DNA of 64,000 nucleotides from Faecalibacterium prausnitzii (GTDB taxonomy: Bacteria > Bacillota > Clostridia > Oscillospirales > Ruminococcaceae). The notes beneath the pieces are model-generated. The model searched no databases. It was not told the origin of the DNA and was given only the letters and a program-made list of their open reading frames with translations. The position numbers were made by a program, and so were the translations under genes. The DNA lies in the NCBI RefSeq assembly GCF_003324185.1, contig NZ_PXUP01000010.1:53153-117152 (forward strand), written 5' to 3'. Below, in pieces: positions 45,862-54,542 of the stretch; position 1 is the stretch's first letter, and each line of letters begins with the position of its first letter.

Positions 45862-46815
45862 TTATTTTGCTTCCGGTTCCTGCACAAGGGGTTCGGACGG
45901 CGGTGGGGTGAGGGTGGAATGCGCCACCACAAAGGCCGCAGCCTTTGCCCGGGCAAGGCGCTGGCGCACCTTGCGGGTGTCGTTGGCGGGGAAGGTGCGC
46001 TCTCCGTCCAGCTTTTCGTTCCAGTGCGCAAGAGCAGCGTTCACCTCGGCTTCGGTGGGCTGTAAGCCCTCCCGCTCAGCCACCAGCAAAAGCCCCAGCC
46101 AGCTGCGCAGCTTGCGCTCTGCCTGCCGGTGCAGCCACTGCCGGAACTGTTCTACCGTCTGCCCGCGCACGGCTAAGAACTGGTCAAAGTTGACGCCGTT
46201 AGCCTGTAAGCTCAGATTGAACTGCCGCTGCTCGGCAAAGTAGTTGCCCGCTTCCAGCCGCTTTGGCACCGGGCCGGTCACCTCATCGCCCAGCTGCCAG
46301 ACCAGCTCCTTCTCTGCCCTGTCCTTGGCCTGTGCGCAGCGCTTTGCGTAGAGCTCCCGGGTCACCCGGTCGCGCAGCGCGGCCTTGCCTGCGGCATCGG
46401 CGGCGCGCTCTTCATCACCGTAGCTGCGGTTGATCTCCAGTTCAATGGTCAACCGGCGCAGCGGGTGGGGTTCGATAGCTTGCACAAAGCCGGTGTCCCG
46501 TCCCAGCTCCAGCGGCGGCAGGGTGTAAAACTGTGCCCCCGCCCGGAAGCCCTCGGCCTTGTTGACCGCCAGCAGCTCAAAATCCGGGTCGGTCACCGGT
46601 ACAAGCTGCTGCTCCTGCACCAGCTGCCGGTAAAGGGGGTCAAAGCCCTCCAGAATGGTGCGGTTCACCGCTGCCGTCAGCAGTTCTTCCTCGTCCTGCG
46701 GGGCGTCCGGGGCGGCCTGCTCCTTTGCAAGCGCAGCGGCCAGCTCCTCCGCGCTTGCCGTGAATACCAACCGGCAGTCCCCCGGCTCAGCCATGCCGAA
46801 ATGTTCCAGTTTCAT
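45862..46815 (-). CDS. Cytoplasmic trigger-factor-like protein lacking the PPIase domain
   Basis: The 317-residue protein has no signal peptide. Its last ~170 residues resemble the trigger factor C-domain (GNYFAEQRQFNLSLQANGVNFDQFL, the GQTVEQFRQWLHRQAERKLRSWL helix, REGLQPTEAEVNAAL). The first ~70 residues vaguely resemble the ribosome-binding domain but lack the GFRxGKxP signature, and no FKBP domain lies between. It may be a ribosome-free chaperone; this is inference. It follows the DUF3592 gene by 16 bases. Confidence 0.68.
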   Translation of the reverse strand: MKLEHFGMAEPGDCRLVFTASAEELAAALAKEQAAPDAPQDEEELLTAAVNRTILEGFDPLYRQLVQEQQLVPVTDPDFELLAVNKAEGFRAGAQFYTLPPLELGRDTGFVQAIEPHPLRRLTIELEINRSYGDEERAADAAGKAALRDRVTRELYAKRCAQAKDRAEKELVWQLGDEVTGPVPKRLEAGNYFAEQRQFNLSLQANGVNFDQFLAVRGQTVEQFRQWLHRQAERKLRSWLGLLLVAEREGLQPTEAEVNAALAHWNEKLDGERTFPANDTRKVRQRLARAKAAAFVVAHSTLTPPPSEPLVQEPEAK

Positions 46816-46831
46816 GTGGTGTCCCTCCTTC

Positions 46832-47209
46832 TCAGCGGTTCATGATGCCGACCATCAGCACCAGCAGCGCCACGCCGATGCCAGCGTACAGCAGCTCGGC
46901 ACCCAGCACGGACTTGTCGCCCTCTACGAACATCTTCTCCGGGGCATCGGGGTCGTAGTACAGGGTGACCACGCTGCCCTCGGCAAAGGGCTTGCCTTTG
47001 GCGGGCTTGGGGTACTGCAGCCGGTGGCTGCCGCCTGCGGTGGTAAACTCCAGCACATAGGCAGCGCCGTCCCGGTTCTGCACCGTGCCGCTTACCGTTG
47101 CCTGCACGCAGACGCCTTTGGTGCGCAGCTGCTGCCGCGCCCGCACGCTGCGCAGCGCCATGTAAAACATGATCAGCGCGCCCACCAGAAAAATAATCAC
47201 ATTCAGCAT
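46832..47209 (-). CDS. DUF3592 membrane protein
   Basis: The 125-residue protein has a hydrophobic segment at each end (MLNVIIFLVGALIMFYMALR and ELLYAGIGVALLVLMVGI). Between them lies a small beta-rich domain with YVLEFTTAGGSHRLQYPK and GSVVTLYYDPDAPEKMFV, which matches DUF3592. Function is unknown. GAGGG precedes the ATG at 47209; the longer frame reaches into non-coding sequence. It heads a two-gene transcript with the trigger-factor-like gene. Confidence 0.8.
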   Translation of the reverse strand: MLNVIIFLVGALIMFYMALRSVRARQQLRTKGVCVQATVSGTVQNRDGAAYVLEFTTAGGSHRLQYPKPAKGKPFAEGSVVTLYYDPDAPEKMFVEGDKSVLGAELLYAGIGVALLVLMVGIMNR

Positions 47210-47535
47210 CGTTTTCCCTCGTTTTTCCGTAATCGCCGGGCGGTGCCCGGACGTATAGACAGTATCGCATAATTCTAAGTGCCGATACGGCGCGCGAGGT
47301 GCGGCAGATGCTAAGCCAAAAGCGCAGATAATACTTTGTGTATTATTGAGCATTTTGGCAACGCAGATGCCGTGCCGCAGCCGCCGGAACGGTGCTTAAG
47401 CCGTCAGGCGGGAATTGTGCGGTACTGTCTATCGTTTATTGTACCATAATCTGCCCTAAAAAGCGCCCCGCAGCCGCTATCCAGAGTGCACCAACTTTGC
47501 TGCAAAAATTTGTCGAATAATTTTGAAATTAAGCC

Positions 47536-47563
47536 TTGACATTTCCTTTGTATCTGGTATAAT
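47536..47563 (+). promoter_or_regulatory. Promoter of tRNA-Leu
   Basis: TTGACA (47536-47541) and TATAAT (47558-47563) are perfect boxes with a 16-base spacer, 44 bases before the tRNA. The rest of the 47210-47535 gap shows no gene. Confidence 0.85.
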
Positions 47564-47607
47564 AACTATCGTTCCCGGCGCTACGGCGCAGGAACACAAC
47601 AGAATAT

Positions 47608-47694
47608 GCGGATATGGCGGAATTGGCAGACGCGTTAGATTCAGGTTCTAATCGGGGCAACTCGGTGGAGGTTCAAGTCCTCTTATCCGCACCA
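47608..47694 (+). tRNA. tRNA-Leu (CAG anticodon)
   Basis: The 87-base gene starts GCGGATA, which pairs with TATCCGC at the 3' end. It has the anticodon stem TTAGA/TCTAA with loop TTCAGGT (anticodon CAG), a long variable arm of the class II type, GGTTCAAGTCC in the T-arm, and an encoded CCA. It reads CUG codons, which are very frequent in this GC-rich genome. Confidence 0.95.
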
Positions 47695-47696
47695 TG

Positions 47697-47744
47697 GCGA
47701 GTGTTCTTATAGCATTTGAAAGGCTGTAAGAACACTCGCTTTTT
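47697..47744 (+). terminator. Terminator of tRNA-Leu at the element junction
   Basis: GCGAGTGTTCTTA (47697-47709) pairs with TAAGAACACTCGC (47727-47739), followed by TTTTT. The stop codon of the minus-strand recombinase (47743-47745) lies in this T-tract. Confidence 0.88.
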
Positions 47745-49452
47745 ATACAGCGAGTTCACAGGGGGCGTAGTTGACGACTACGCCTTTTCTTGTATTTACG
47801 GACACTTCCGGGATCGGCAGGGGCAGCACCGTTGGAATCTCAATCGTTCCGACGCAGTTATAGTGGATGCGAAGCCGCTGCTCCCATACGCCGTCGATCT
47901 TCTCAGCATTGAATACTTCAATCTTCTCAATCAGTTCATTCAGCATCCTGGGCGTCAGTTTTCTCGCTCTGGTGTACTTGCGGACAAGACCGATAAACAT
48001 ATCCGTTGTCATGGAACGGCTGCTCTGCTTCTCTATTTCGGAGCGGAGCTTTTTTATTTTCTCCGACAGTTCCTTTTGCTCGTCCTCATACCGCCGGGAC
48101 ATTTTTGCGAAGCGGTCATCGGAGAGCTTGCCGGAAACATTGTCCTCATAGATGCGCTCAAAAAGGCCGTCCAATTCTTCATCACGGGCAAGGAGCGTTC
48201 TTAGCTCTTTTTCCTTCAGCTTGCGGTCTGTCTGTTCCGCCTGCTTGGAATGACCGATCACAGCTTTTACAAATTCGTCCTCATAGAGGCTGGCGAATTT
48301 CATTAAGCGCCGTATCTCTCCCAGCACTACTTCCTCCAGGAAGTCTACGCGGACATAATGGGTAGAGGTGCAGGTGCCGCGATTGCCCTTGTAGTTGGAG
48401 CAGTTGAAATACTTGATCTCCGGATTGCCCTGATTGAAGTGAAAGTGAAGGTTACTGCCGCAATCGGCGCAGACCAACAGGCCGGAAAACATATTGTGTT
48501 CTCCATTGTTGGTGCGGCGCTTACGGATTTTGCCCCGCTTCTGCTGCACCTGCGCATACACAGCACGCTCGATGATCGCCTCATGGACGTCCTGGAACAC
48601 CACCCAATTCTCACGGTCATTGTCGATTCGCTTCTTATTCTTGTAGGATTTGGAATAAGTTTTGAAATTGAGAATGTCACCACAGTATTCCTGCAGGGAG
48701 AGAATTTTGGTTATTGTGGAGCTGTTCCACTTGGTAGGAGGCTGCTGTTTGCCCTTGCCGGGGCGTTTGATGCCCTTCGTGAGCCAGTAGGCCCGCGGGG
48801 TCAGGACATCGTCCTTTTCAAGCTGGGCGGCAATCTGCTCTGTTCCGAACCCCTCCAAAGTCATGCTGTAAACGCGGCGCACAACCTGGGCTGCCTCGTC
48901 ATCCACGATCCAATGCTTCGGATCATTCGGGTCCTTGATGTAACCATAGGGAGGCTGGCCCATCGGCTCACCGGCATTGCCCTTGATCTTATTGCTGATG
49001 CGCCGCTTTTTGCTGATATCGCGGGCATACCACTCGTTGAACAGGTTGCGGATCGGGGCAAGCTCATTTTCGCCCTCTGCCGTGTCGATGTTATCCGAAA
49101 CGGCCACCAAGCGGATATCATGGTTCGGGAAAAATTCTTCCGTCAGCCGTCCGACCTCAATGTAGTTTCGCCCCAGGCGGGAAAGGTCTTTGACAAAGAC
49201 GGCGGCGGCTTTTCCCTGTTCCAACTGGCAGATCATTTCTACAAAACCAGGGCGATCCATCGTCACGCCGGAAATGCCGTCATCCAGAAAATGAACCAGA
49301 TTTGTGTAGCCCTTTTCCTTTGCGACTTTGGCAAGCAGTTTCTTTTGATTGCCGATGCTGTAGCTTTCGCCTTCAAGATTATCGTCACGGGAAAGCCTTT
49401 CATAGAGAAAGGCGGTCACGTCACGGGATTTTTTGTTATTCGACTGTTTCAT
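47743..49452 (-). CDS. Large serine recombinase (DUF4368 type)
   Basis: The 569-residue protein is a large serine integrase of the TndX/TnpX kind that moves the element. The resolvase domain has the catalytic serine in YERLSRDD (S21), DDGISGVTMDRPGF, and VKDLSRLGRNYIEVG. A recombinase domain follows (GQPPYGYIKDP), then a zinc ribbon (CADCG, later C-x-N-Y-K-G context), a coiled-coil region and a C-terminal DUF4368-like part. The ATG follows GAAGGAGGACTT. Its stop is in the tRNA-Leu terminator. Integration at the tRNA rather than in a gene is inferred. Confidence 0.94.
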   Translation of the reverse strand: MKQSNNKKSRDVTAFLYERLSRDDNLEGESYSIGNQKKLLAKVAKEKGYTNLVHFLDDGISGVTMDRPGFVEMICQLEQGKAAAVFVKDLSRLGRNYIEVGRLTEEFFPNHDIRLVAVSDNIDTAEGENELAPIRNLFNEWYARDISKKRRISNKIKGNAGEPMGQPPYGYIKDPNDPKHWIVDDEAAQVVRRVYSMTLEGFGTEQIAAQLEKDDVLTPRAYWLTKGIKRPGKGKQQPPTKWNSSTITKILSLQEYCGDILNFKTYSKSYKNKKRIDNDRENWVVFQDVHEAIIERAVYAQVQQKRGKIRKRRTNNGEHNMFSGLLVCADCGSNLHFHFNQGNPEIKYFNCSNYKGNRGTCTSTHYVRVDFLEEVVLGEIRRLMKFASLYEDEFVKAVIGHSKQAEQTDRKLKEKELRTLLARDEELDGLFERIYEDNVSGKLSDDRFAKMSRRYEDEQKELSEKIKKLRSEIEKQSSRSMTTDMFIGLVRKYTRARKLTPRMLNELIEKIEVFNAEKIDGVWEQRLRIHYNCVGTIEIPTVLPLPIPEVSVNTRKGVVVNYAPCELAV

Positions 49453-49550
49453 AAGTCCTCCTTCCGTCAAGGCAGTCGAATAGCAAATATACTTGTACGA
49501 ACACATTATACCGCCATTTGCTGCCTCTGTCAGCCGGGTTTGAAAGCTAT

Positions 49551-49736
49551 TTACAGCTTTTCACTCTCGGACTTCATCAGGCGAAGGAGAACGCTACCCA
49601 GGGTATCCGGGCTTTCTTCTTTGAAAACCGGCTCAACAACGAACGACCGATTGCCAATGTGATAGGTCGTTTTTGCATCCAGAGGATTTTTCTCTGGTCT
49701 GCTGGTCTTGCCGGGATTTGTAGCTTTATCTTGCAT
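49551..49736 (-). CDS. TnpW-like transposon protein
   Basis: The 61-residue product resembles the small TnpW proteins that accompany serine recombinases in Firmicute elements: a polar start, then TTYHIGNRSFVVEPVFKEESPDTLGSVLLRLM (one continuous stretch, given from its key motifs YHIGN and VVEPVFKE). Its role is unknown, perhaps a recombination co-factor. AAGGGGA precedes the ATG at 49736. It precedes the recombinase on the same strand. Confidence 0.75.
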   Translation of the reverse strand: MQDKATNPGKTSRPEKNPLDAKTTYHIGNRSFVVEPVFKEESPDTLGSVLLRLMKSESEKL

Positions 49737-49811
49737 GATAAAATCCCCTTTCATAAAGCATAAAGATAGCAATGAAAGAGGCAAAACGGACGGCTGCTGG
49801 CACAGCTCCAC

Positions 49812-50110
49812 GGGAGTCTAACCCCGGCCCATGCTGATGGGTGCGGCGCACAATGCTTTTTGGGCGTTCAATGCGCGAGTATCTTTGACCCTGCCCGTGT
49901 GTCATCGCCCGCAAGCTGCCACGCTTGCTTTGCGGTCTGGTGTTTCTCGCTCTCTCCGCATGGAGGTCATGGCGCACCGACCGTATGGCTCGGCACAAAC
50001 AGGAATGTATCCGTTTGCCTTATACTGCGGCGCTGGCCTCCCAACGGGCTTTCTTTGTCAAGGTGCGGAACACACCATGCGGAAAGGGGAACGCACGGCG
50101 GTCATCTGAA
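49812..50110. other. Gene-free 300-base stretch of the element
   Basis: Between TnpW and the ORF8-like gene I see no supported gene on either strand. Small reading frames here lack ribosome sites. A GTCATGGCGCAC-type segment and several short inverted repeats are present without a recognisable function. Confidence 0.5.
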
Positions 50111-50362
50111 TCAGGTCAGGTCAAAATCCAGAATCGCAATAATCAGCTTCGTTTCCAGTCTGCGGCGCAGATCATCGTCCACCTGAGAATGAGGACAGCC
50201 CTGAGGATCATAGCTTGTCCTTGTGGAAAGCGCCGCTATGTAGCCGGAGTAGTGGCCGATCACACGGTTTACCGCGTCAGGGTCGCCCTGGACAGCGGCG
50301 GTAATGACCGGATAAGGAAGAAGATTATTCCGGGAAGCTGCGGTGTCACGCATCCGTATCAC
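50111..50362 (-). CDS. Helix-turn-helix protein, Tn916 ORF8-like
   Basis: The 83-residue protein resembles conjugative-transposon ORF8 proteins. The core is LLPYPVITAAVQGDPDAVNRVIGHYSGYIAALSTR, given here as its landmark motifs LPYPVITAA, GDPDAVNRV and HYSGYI; it ends in DDDLRRRLETKLIIAILDF. It looks like the N-terminal part of a sigma factor (region 2-like helix). It overlaps the end of the sigma-like gene upstream by 17 bases. The pair is the ORF7/ORF8 regulatory module that in Tn916 promotes transfer-gene expression. Confidence 0.8.
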   Translation of the reverse strand: MIRMRDTAASRNNLLPYPVITAAVQGDPDAVNRVIGHYSGYIAALSTRTSYDPQGCPHSQVDDDLRRRLETKLIIAILDFDLT

Positions 50363-50897
50363 CTCCCATCAGCTCTTTCAGCAGCCGATAGGATTTCAGC
50401 CTGCGGTTGTTGATCGTCCTGCGGGCCAGGTTCATACGCTCCGCGATCTCACGGTCCGCCATTTCCAGGAACCAGTACATCAGAAGGATATCCCGGTTGT
50501 CCTGAGGCAAGGCGTTCAGCGCATCGGCCAGCAGATCGTTTTCGATCAGGATCACATCACCGCCAAGAATGAAGGTGTTGTACTCCCAGGGATAACGGTC
50601 ATAGGCCGCAAGCTGCTCCATTGCGTCCTCCGGCAGTTCGCTGAAAGGGATGCTGTGCTTCTTCCTGCGGCTGATCTCTCGATAGCCATTGCAGGCCTCG
50701 CACTTCAAGACCTTTTTGCAAAAGCTGTCAAAGGCGTGCTGCTTGTGTTCGGCGTGGCGATCAGGTTTCATGTTCTCACCTCCCTTCGTGCCGGGAGGCA
50801 GTTCTTTTCTTCCCCTTTCGCCCACTACTCGTTCTGCGGAAGGCTGTTTTGGCCAGCTCTGCCGGGAAAAATCAAAATTATTTTTTCTGTCGCTCAT
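50346..50897 (-). CDS. Sigma-70-like regulator, Tn916 ORF7-like
   Basis: The 183-residue protein ends in a sigma region 4 helix-turn-helix (ALPQDNRDILLMYWFLEMADREIAERMNLARRTINNRRL, seen as LPQDNRDILLMYWF and AERMNLARRTINNRR). The mid part has two cysteines, KCEACNGYRE. ATG 50897 has a strong AAAGGAG seven bases upstream; an internal ATG at 50771 also follows a good GGGAGGTGAGAAC site and would give 141 residues, closer to ORF7 length. The first ~42 residues are Arg/Lys/Gly-rich and disordered. Confidence 0.8.
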   Translation of the reverse strand: MSDRKNNFDFSRQSWPKQPSAERVVGERGRKELPPGTKGGENMKPDRHAEHKQHAFDSFCKKVLKCEACNGYREISRRKKHSIPFSELPEDAMEQLAAYDRYPWEYNTFILGGDVILIENDLLADALNALPQDNRDILLMYWFLEMADREIAERMNLARRTINNRRLKSYRLLKELMGGDTDA

Positions 50898-50991
50898 TTG
50901 TGCGCTCCTTTCGTCCTGATCGGGTGGGTGGCCGGATCAGGCAAAGGGCGGAGCGCGGGGACAGTAGAAACATCCCCGATAACGACAAAAA

Positions 50992-51020
50992 GCGCCTGTC
51001 TGCAAAACGCAGACAGGCGC
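50992..51020 (-). terminator. Hairpin upstream of the ORF7-like gene
   Basis: GCGCCTGTCTGC pairs with GCAGACAGGCGC; on the minus strand it is followed by TTTTTG. It can act as an attenuator for transcripts entering the regulator genes. Confidence 0.75.
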
Positions 51021-51140
51021 AGAAGAATTATAAAATCTATTTACATGATTTCTGTGTTCATACTCATAGCCGGAATAGTCCGATGGAGGGGCTACGCTTT
51101 TTTTAACTGGTGCAGATCATGGACGTTGCGAAAAAGCAAA

Positions 51141-51179
51141 AAGGACACGGCAATACCTCCCAGATACCGCCGTGTCCTT
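51141..51179 (-). terminator. Hairpin downstream of the ABC permease
   Basis: AAGGACACGGC pairs with GCCGTGTCCTT. The minus strand continues TTTTGCTTTTT. The 50898-51310 gap holds this and two other hairpins and no gene. Confidence 0.75.
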
Positions 51180-51228
51180 AAAAAAGGGCGACTTTAACAC
51201 ACCCCCCGTATTCTTATTTTTCGAAAAG

Positions 51229-51267
51229 AAAACGGCGGCTTTGATTTCGTATTAAAGCCGCCGTTTT
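51229..51267. terminator. Bidirectional hairpin after the ABC permease
   Basis: AAAACGGCGGCTTT pairs with AAAGCCGCCGTTTT; the symmetric A/T flanks allow termination on both strands. Confidence 0.8.
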
Positions 51268-51310
51268 TTATTTCGCGCAAATCTGCTGTTAGCGGCTCTG
51301 TGCGAATGAT

Positions 51311-52387
51311 TTATAAAACTTGATGCTTTGCAAATACACGGCGAGAGATACCTGCACCAACTCCCAAAAAGAGCAGTGCTGCCGGGATTGCCCATATCGC
51401 ATACAGCATCCCGTTACTCATTTGTTCCACCGACAGGAGCGAAATGGCCAGTACATGATAGATCGGAAGAAGTCCAACCAATCGGAACAATGGATTTACT
51501 TCGGTGATCGGCAGCAAAACGGGAAAAAGAAAAATTGCCATCGCCGCAACCAAAGCTACAATCTGATTTTTACTGATTGCAGATAGGAACAGTGTAATTC
51601 CCGTAACGCTAAGCGTACAGGTAAATGCCAGCAGAATTTGATATTTGAGCAGCGTACCGCAGGTGATATTAAAAGGGATAAACGCTTCCACATAGTCACT
51701 GGGGGCAAATAGAATACTGCAATCCAACCCTTCTGTTCCATAAAAAACAAAAGCAAGAAGCAGGTTAAATGCTGCAATCAGCGTGGTAGTGAGAATGGCG
51801 GTGATAATACCTGCAACCACCTTTGCAGTAGCGCATTTGGTTTTACCGTACTTGCTTGTCAATATGATATTATCAACACCTTCATACTCGCCGGAGAAAA
51901 TCGGAGCAAGCATGATGATAACCGCAAGAGCAAGCGCGACAAAAACCCGCACCATGTTTCGGCTGGTGGAAAGCCAACCGTCCACATAGCCAATTTTGAT
52001 TTCTTCATTGCCAAATACATCAGAAACACTTAATCCGTTCCAATTTCCCTCTTTATCAGAAAACCGTGAAAAGGCTGCCGATTGCATGGCGTTTTGATAA
52101 ACATAGATTGCACTCAATCCATGTAAATCTGATGTCGGTGCAAAATCAGACATCATTTGCTGCACTTTTTTGTCTGTCAGGATTCCTTCATATTTCGCTG
52201 CAATTTCCTTGTCGATTTCTACTGCTGTTTTGCCAGTACCTTTACCGATATTTTGGTCAAACGCATATTTGTTTTGAAAGGTGGAAAAGGATAGCAAGGC
52301 AGAAAACAGGATAATTCCAATTAGAGCGATGAGCGCCAAACGCTTTGAAAACACTTTCCGCAGTTCAAAAAGAATCAGTTTTTTCAT
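51311..52387 (-). CDS. ABC-2 type transporter permease
   Basis: The 358-residue protein has one N-terminal membrane segment, a soluble loop of about 110 residues (35-145), and five more membrane segments (from VRVFVALALAVIIMLAP on). This is the layout of ABC-2 permeases such as those of lantibiotic or bacitracin immunity transporters. Its ATG overlaps the ATPase stop by four bases. The region is AT-richer than the chromosome, with different codon use. The substrate is unknown; the linked sensor system favours an antimicrobial peptide. Confidence 0.85.
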   Translation of the reverse strand: MKKLILFELRKVFSKRLALIALIGIILFSALLSFSTFQNKYAFDQNIGKGTGKTAVEIDKEIAAKYEGILTDKKVQQMMSDFAPTSDLHGLSAIYVYQNAMQSAAFSRFSDKEGNWNGLSVSDVFGNEEIKIGYVDGWLSTSRNMVRVFVALALAVIIMLAPIFSGEYEGVDNIILTSKYGKTKCATAKVVAGIITAILTTTLIAAFNLLLAFVFYGTEGLDCSILFAPSDYVEAFIPFNITCGTLLKYQILLAFTCTLSVTGITLFLSAISKNQIVALVAAMAIFLFPVLLPITEVNPLFRLVGLLPIYHVLAISLLSVEQMSNGMLYAIWAIPAALLFLGVGAGISRRVFAKHQVL

Positions 52388-53259
52388 TCTTCACAGCCCC
52401 CTTTGAAATAGAACAGGTACAAATCTTCCAAAGTAGGCTGCACCCTTACTGCATTTTCCATCGGCGGACGATCTCCAATGATCCGTAAAATTGTCTGGTT
52501 TTCGCTGGTGTTTCGCAAGTTGCTTGTGTTGTAGGCAGCCGCGTATTTTTCCGCATAGGCAGTCGGAACCGTACATTCCCACACTTGGCCGTCGATTTCA
52601 GAAGTGATCTCCTGCGGATTTCCAAAGTGAATGATTTGCCCGGATTTCATCATGATGATTTCCTCCGCAATAAACTCCACATCGGAAACAATATGCGTAG
52701 ACAGGATCACAATGCGGTCTTTGGAAAAGGCGCTGATCAAATTGCGGAAACGGACGCGTTCTTTCGGGTCAAGCCCCGCCGTCGGCTCGTCTAAAATCAA
52801 AATATGGGGGTCATTGAGCATGGCCTGTGCAATCCCCAAACGCTGCTTCATGCCCCCGGAAAAGGTTTTGATTTTGTGCTTACTTTCTCTCGATAAGTCT
52901 ACTGCTTCCAGCAGCTCCTTTGACTTCTTCCGCGCCGCCTTCTCGTCCAATCCTTTTAGGGCAGAAACATAGAGCAGAAAGTCAAACGCTGAAAAATCCG
53001 GGTAATATCCGAAGTGCTGGGGCAAGTAGCCCAAAAGATTGCGATAGCGTTCACCCAGCCCCACAATGTTTTTCCCGTTCAGCAGAATTTTCCCGGAAGT
53101 AGGATTTTGGATATTGCAGAGCAGACGCATAAGCGTTGTTTTCCCTGCGCCATTTGCACCCAGTAAGCCGTAGACGCCATTTGTTAAGGTAATATTCAAA
53201 TTGTCCACGGCGGTTTTGGAACCGAACTTTTTTGTCAGTCCGATCGTTTTTAATTCCAT
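52384..53259 (-). CDS. ABC transporter ATP-binding protein
   Basis: The 291-residue protein has Walker A GANGAGKTTLM, signature FSGGMKQRLGIAQAM, Walker B ILILDEPTAGLDP, and the switch histidine in LSTHIVSD. A ~70-residue C-terminal extension (IDGQVWECTVPTAYAEKY) resembles those of BcrA-type immunity transporters. It drives the adjacent ABC-2 permease. AGAAAGGGGC precedes the ATG. A terminator-like hairpin separates it from the sensor genes upstream on the same strand. Confidence 0.9.
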   Translation of the reverse strand: MELKTIGLTKKFGSKTAVDNLNITLTNGVYGLLGANGAGKTTLMRLLCNIQNPTSGKILLNGKNIVGLGERYRNLLGYLPQHFGYYPDFSAFDFLLYVSALKGLDEKAARKKSKELLEAVDLSRESKHKIKTFSGGMKQRLGIAQAMLNDPHILILDEPTAGLDPKERVRFRNLISAFSKDRIVILSTHIVSDVEFIAEEIIMMKSGQIIHFGNPQEITSEIDGQVWECTVPTAYAEKYAAAYNTSNLRNTSENQTILRIIGDRPPMENAVRVQPTLEDLYLFYFKGGCEE

Positions 53260-53291
53260 AAAAAGCCCCTTTCTCCATAGGGAGCAAAAAA

Positions 53292-53321
53292 ATACTCTCC
53301 ATGTGTTTTCATGGAGAGTAT
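53292..53321 (-). terminator. Terminator/attenuator between the histidine kinase and the ABC genes
   Basis: ATACTCTCCATG pairs with CATGGAGAGTAT; the minus strand continues TTTTTTT. It lies 33 bases before the ATPase start, so the ABC genes need read-through or their own promoter. Confidence 0.85.
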
Positions 53322-53345
53322 AGAGGGAAAATATCTACTTTTTAT

Positions 53346-54542
53346 CTACAAGGCAGGAGATTTGAAGTAGGCGGATACCTTTGCCCCGGATGCAGTATTT
53401 TCGATCTTCAAATAGCCGTTGTGGTGTTCACAAAGCAGCTTGCAAATATACAGCCCAAGTCCAAAGTGCTCGGAATGGTTGCTTTCCTCTGTGTAATATG
53501 GACTGGTGGCTTTTTGCAGACCGTTTTTGTCAAACCCCTTTCCATCATCCGATACGGAAAGCAGCAGACCATTGTCACGCAAGGCAAAAGAGATTGTCAC
53601 CGCAGTCCGGGCATACCGAACCGCGTTGGAGATCAGGTTATTGCTGACCTGTGAAACAAAGGCCCCATCAAGGGATAACTGCGAAACAGGCATGTCATTT
53701 TGTAAAATCAATTCTTTTCCGTTTTTCGCACATACGATTTTTGCGCTGTCATACAAAGAAGATGCCACTGTCTGCAAGTCTATCAACTTGTACTCCGGCT
53801 GCGCATCTTCCATGCGCCTAAGATTGCTCATACTGCTCACATAGCTTTCCATACGGGAGATATGTTTGCCCATTATGGCGGCGGTTTCTTGTGTTTGAGG
53901 ATTTTCGCTGGCTTGCAGCATTTCATTATAGCCTTTTAGTACTGTTAGAGGGGTACGCAAATCGTGAGCAAAAGCGGCGTTGAGTGCTTTTCGTTCTTCA
54001 ACTTGCCGCCACATTTTAGAGAAATTGTCCGCAAGGGTTGTCCGCATGATTTCAAAGGACGCGCAAAGCTGCCCCAATTCATCGTTGTTATCATAGTCGA
54101 TTGAAAAGTCCAAGTCATTGTTCGCTATTTTTTCAGAAGCAGTCCGCAGTTCCACAAGCGGCTTTTTCAGCCTGTTTCTGTAAAACAGCAGCGCAGCAGC
54201 GATAATACAGAATGCAGAATAGATAGGAGTTGCAACAATGGGAAGTTTCTCCAGTAGCGCAATGGTACGCTCGTCCTCTTTAGACATCGGGACGGGCACT
54301 GTCCCGATGTAAGCGCCGTCGCCCAACTGTTCCCCCTGTTCATTTGTCAAATAATATTTTTCGCCGGACGGGGGATAAGATGCTCTGATACCTTCGGCAG
54401 CATTACCACAGATTGAAAAAGTCGTTACGGATAGAAAGACTGCGAGTACAACAAAGGCAATTATATAGAGAACAAGGCTTTTTCGGAGAGATAAATAGTG
54501 CTTGCGGCAATTTACTTGACCCATTTGTATCCACACCCCCAA
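53346..54542 (-). CDS. Sensor histidine kinase
   Basis: The 398-residue (or 392 from ATG 54524) kinase has two membrane segments around a short outer loop of about 70 residues. A HAMP linker follows, then the phosphorylation site AFAHDLRTPLTVL (H near 218), and a HATPase domain with NLISNAVRYA, SDDGKGFD and FGLGLYICK. It overlaps the response regulator gene by 13-31 bases. The small outer loop is usual for kinases that sense membrane-active peptides, often with their ABC transporter. AT-rich compared with the chromosome. Confidence 0.92.
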   Translation of the reverse strand: MGVWIQMGQVNCRKHYLSLRKSLVLYIIAFVVLAVFLSVTTFSICGNAAEGIRASYPPSGEKYYLTNEQGEQLGDGAYIGTVPVPMSKEDERTIALLEKLPIVATPIYSAFCIIAAALLFYRNRLKKPLVELRTASEKIANNDLDFSIDYDNNDELGQLCASFEIMRTTLADNFSKMWRQVEERKALNAAFAHDLRTPLTVLKGYNEMLQASENPQTQETAAIMGKHISRMESYVSSMSNLRRMEDAQPEYKLIDLQTVASSLYDSAKIVCAKNGKELILQNDMPVSQLSLDGAFVSQVSNNLISNAVRYARTAVTISFALRDNGLLLSVSDDGKGFDKNGLQKATSPYYTEESNHSEHFGLGLYICKLLCEHHNGYLKIENTASGAKVSAYFKSPAL

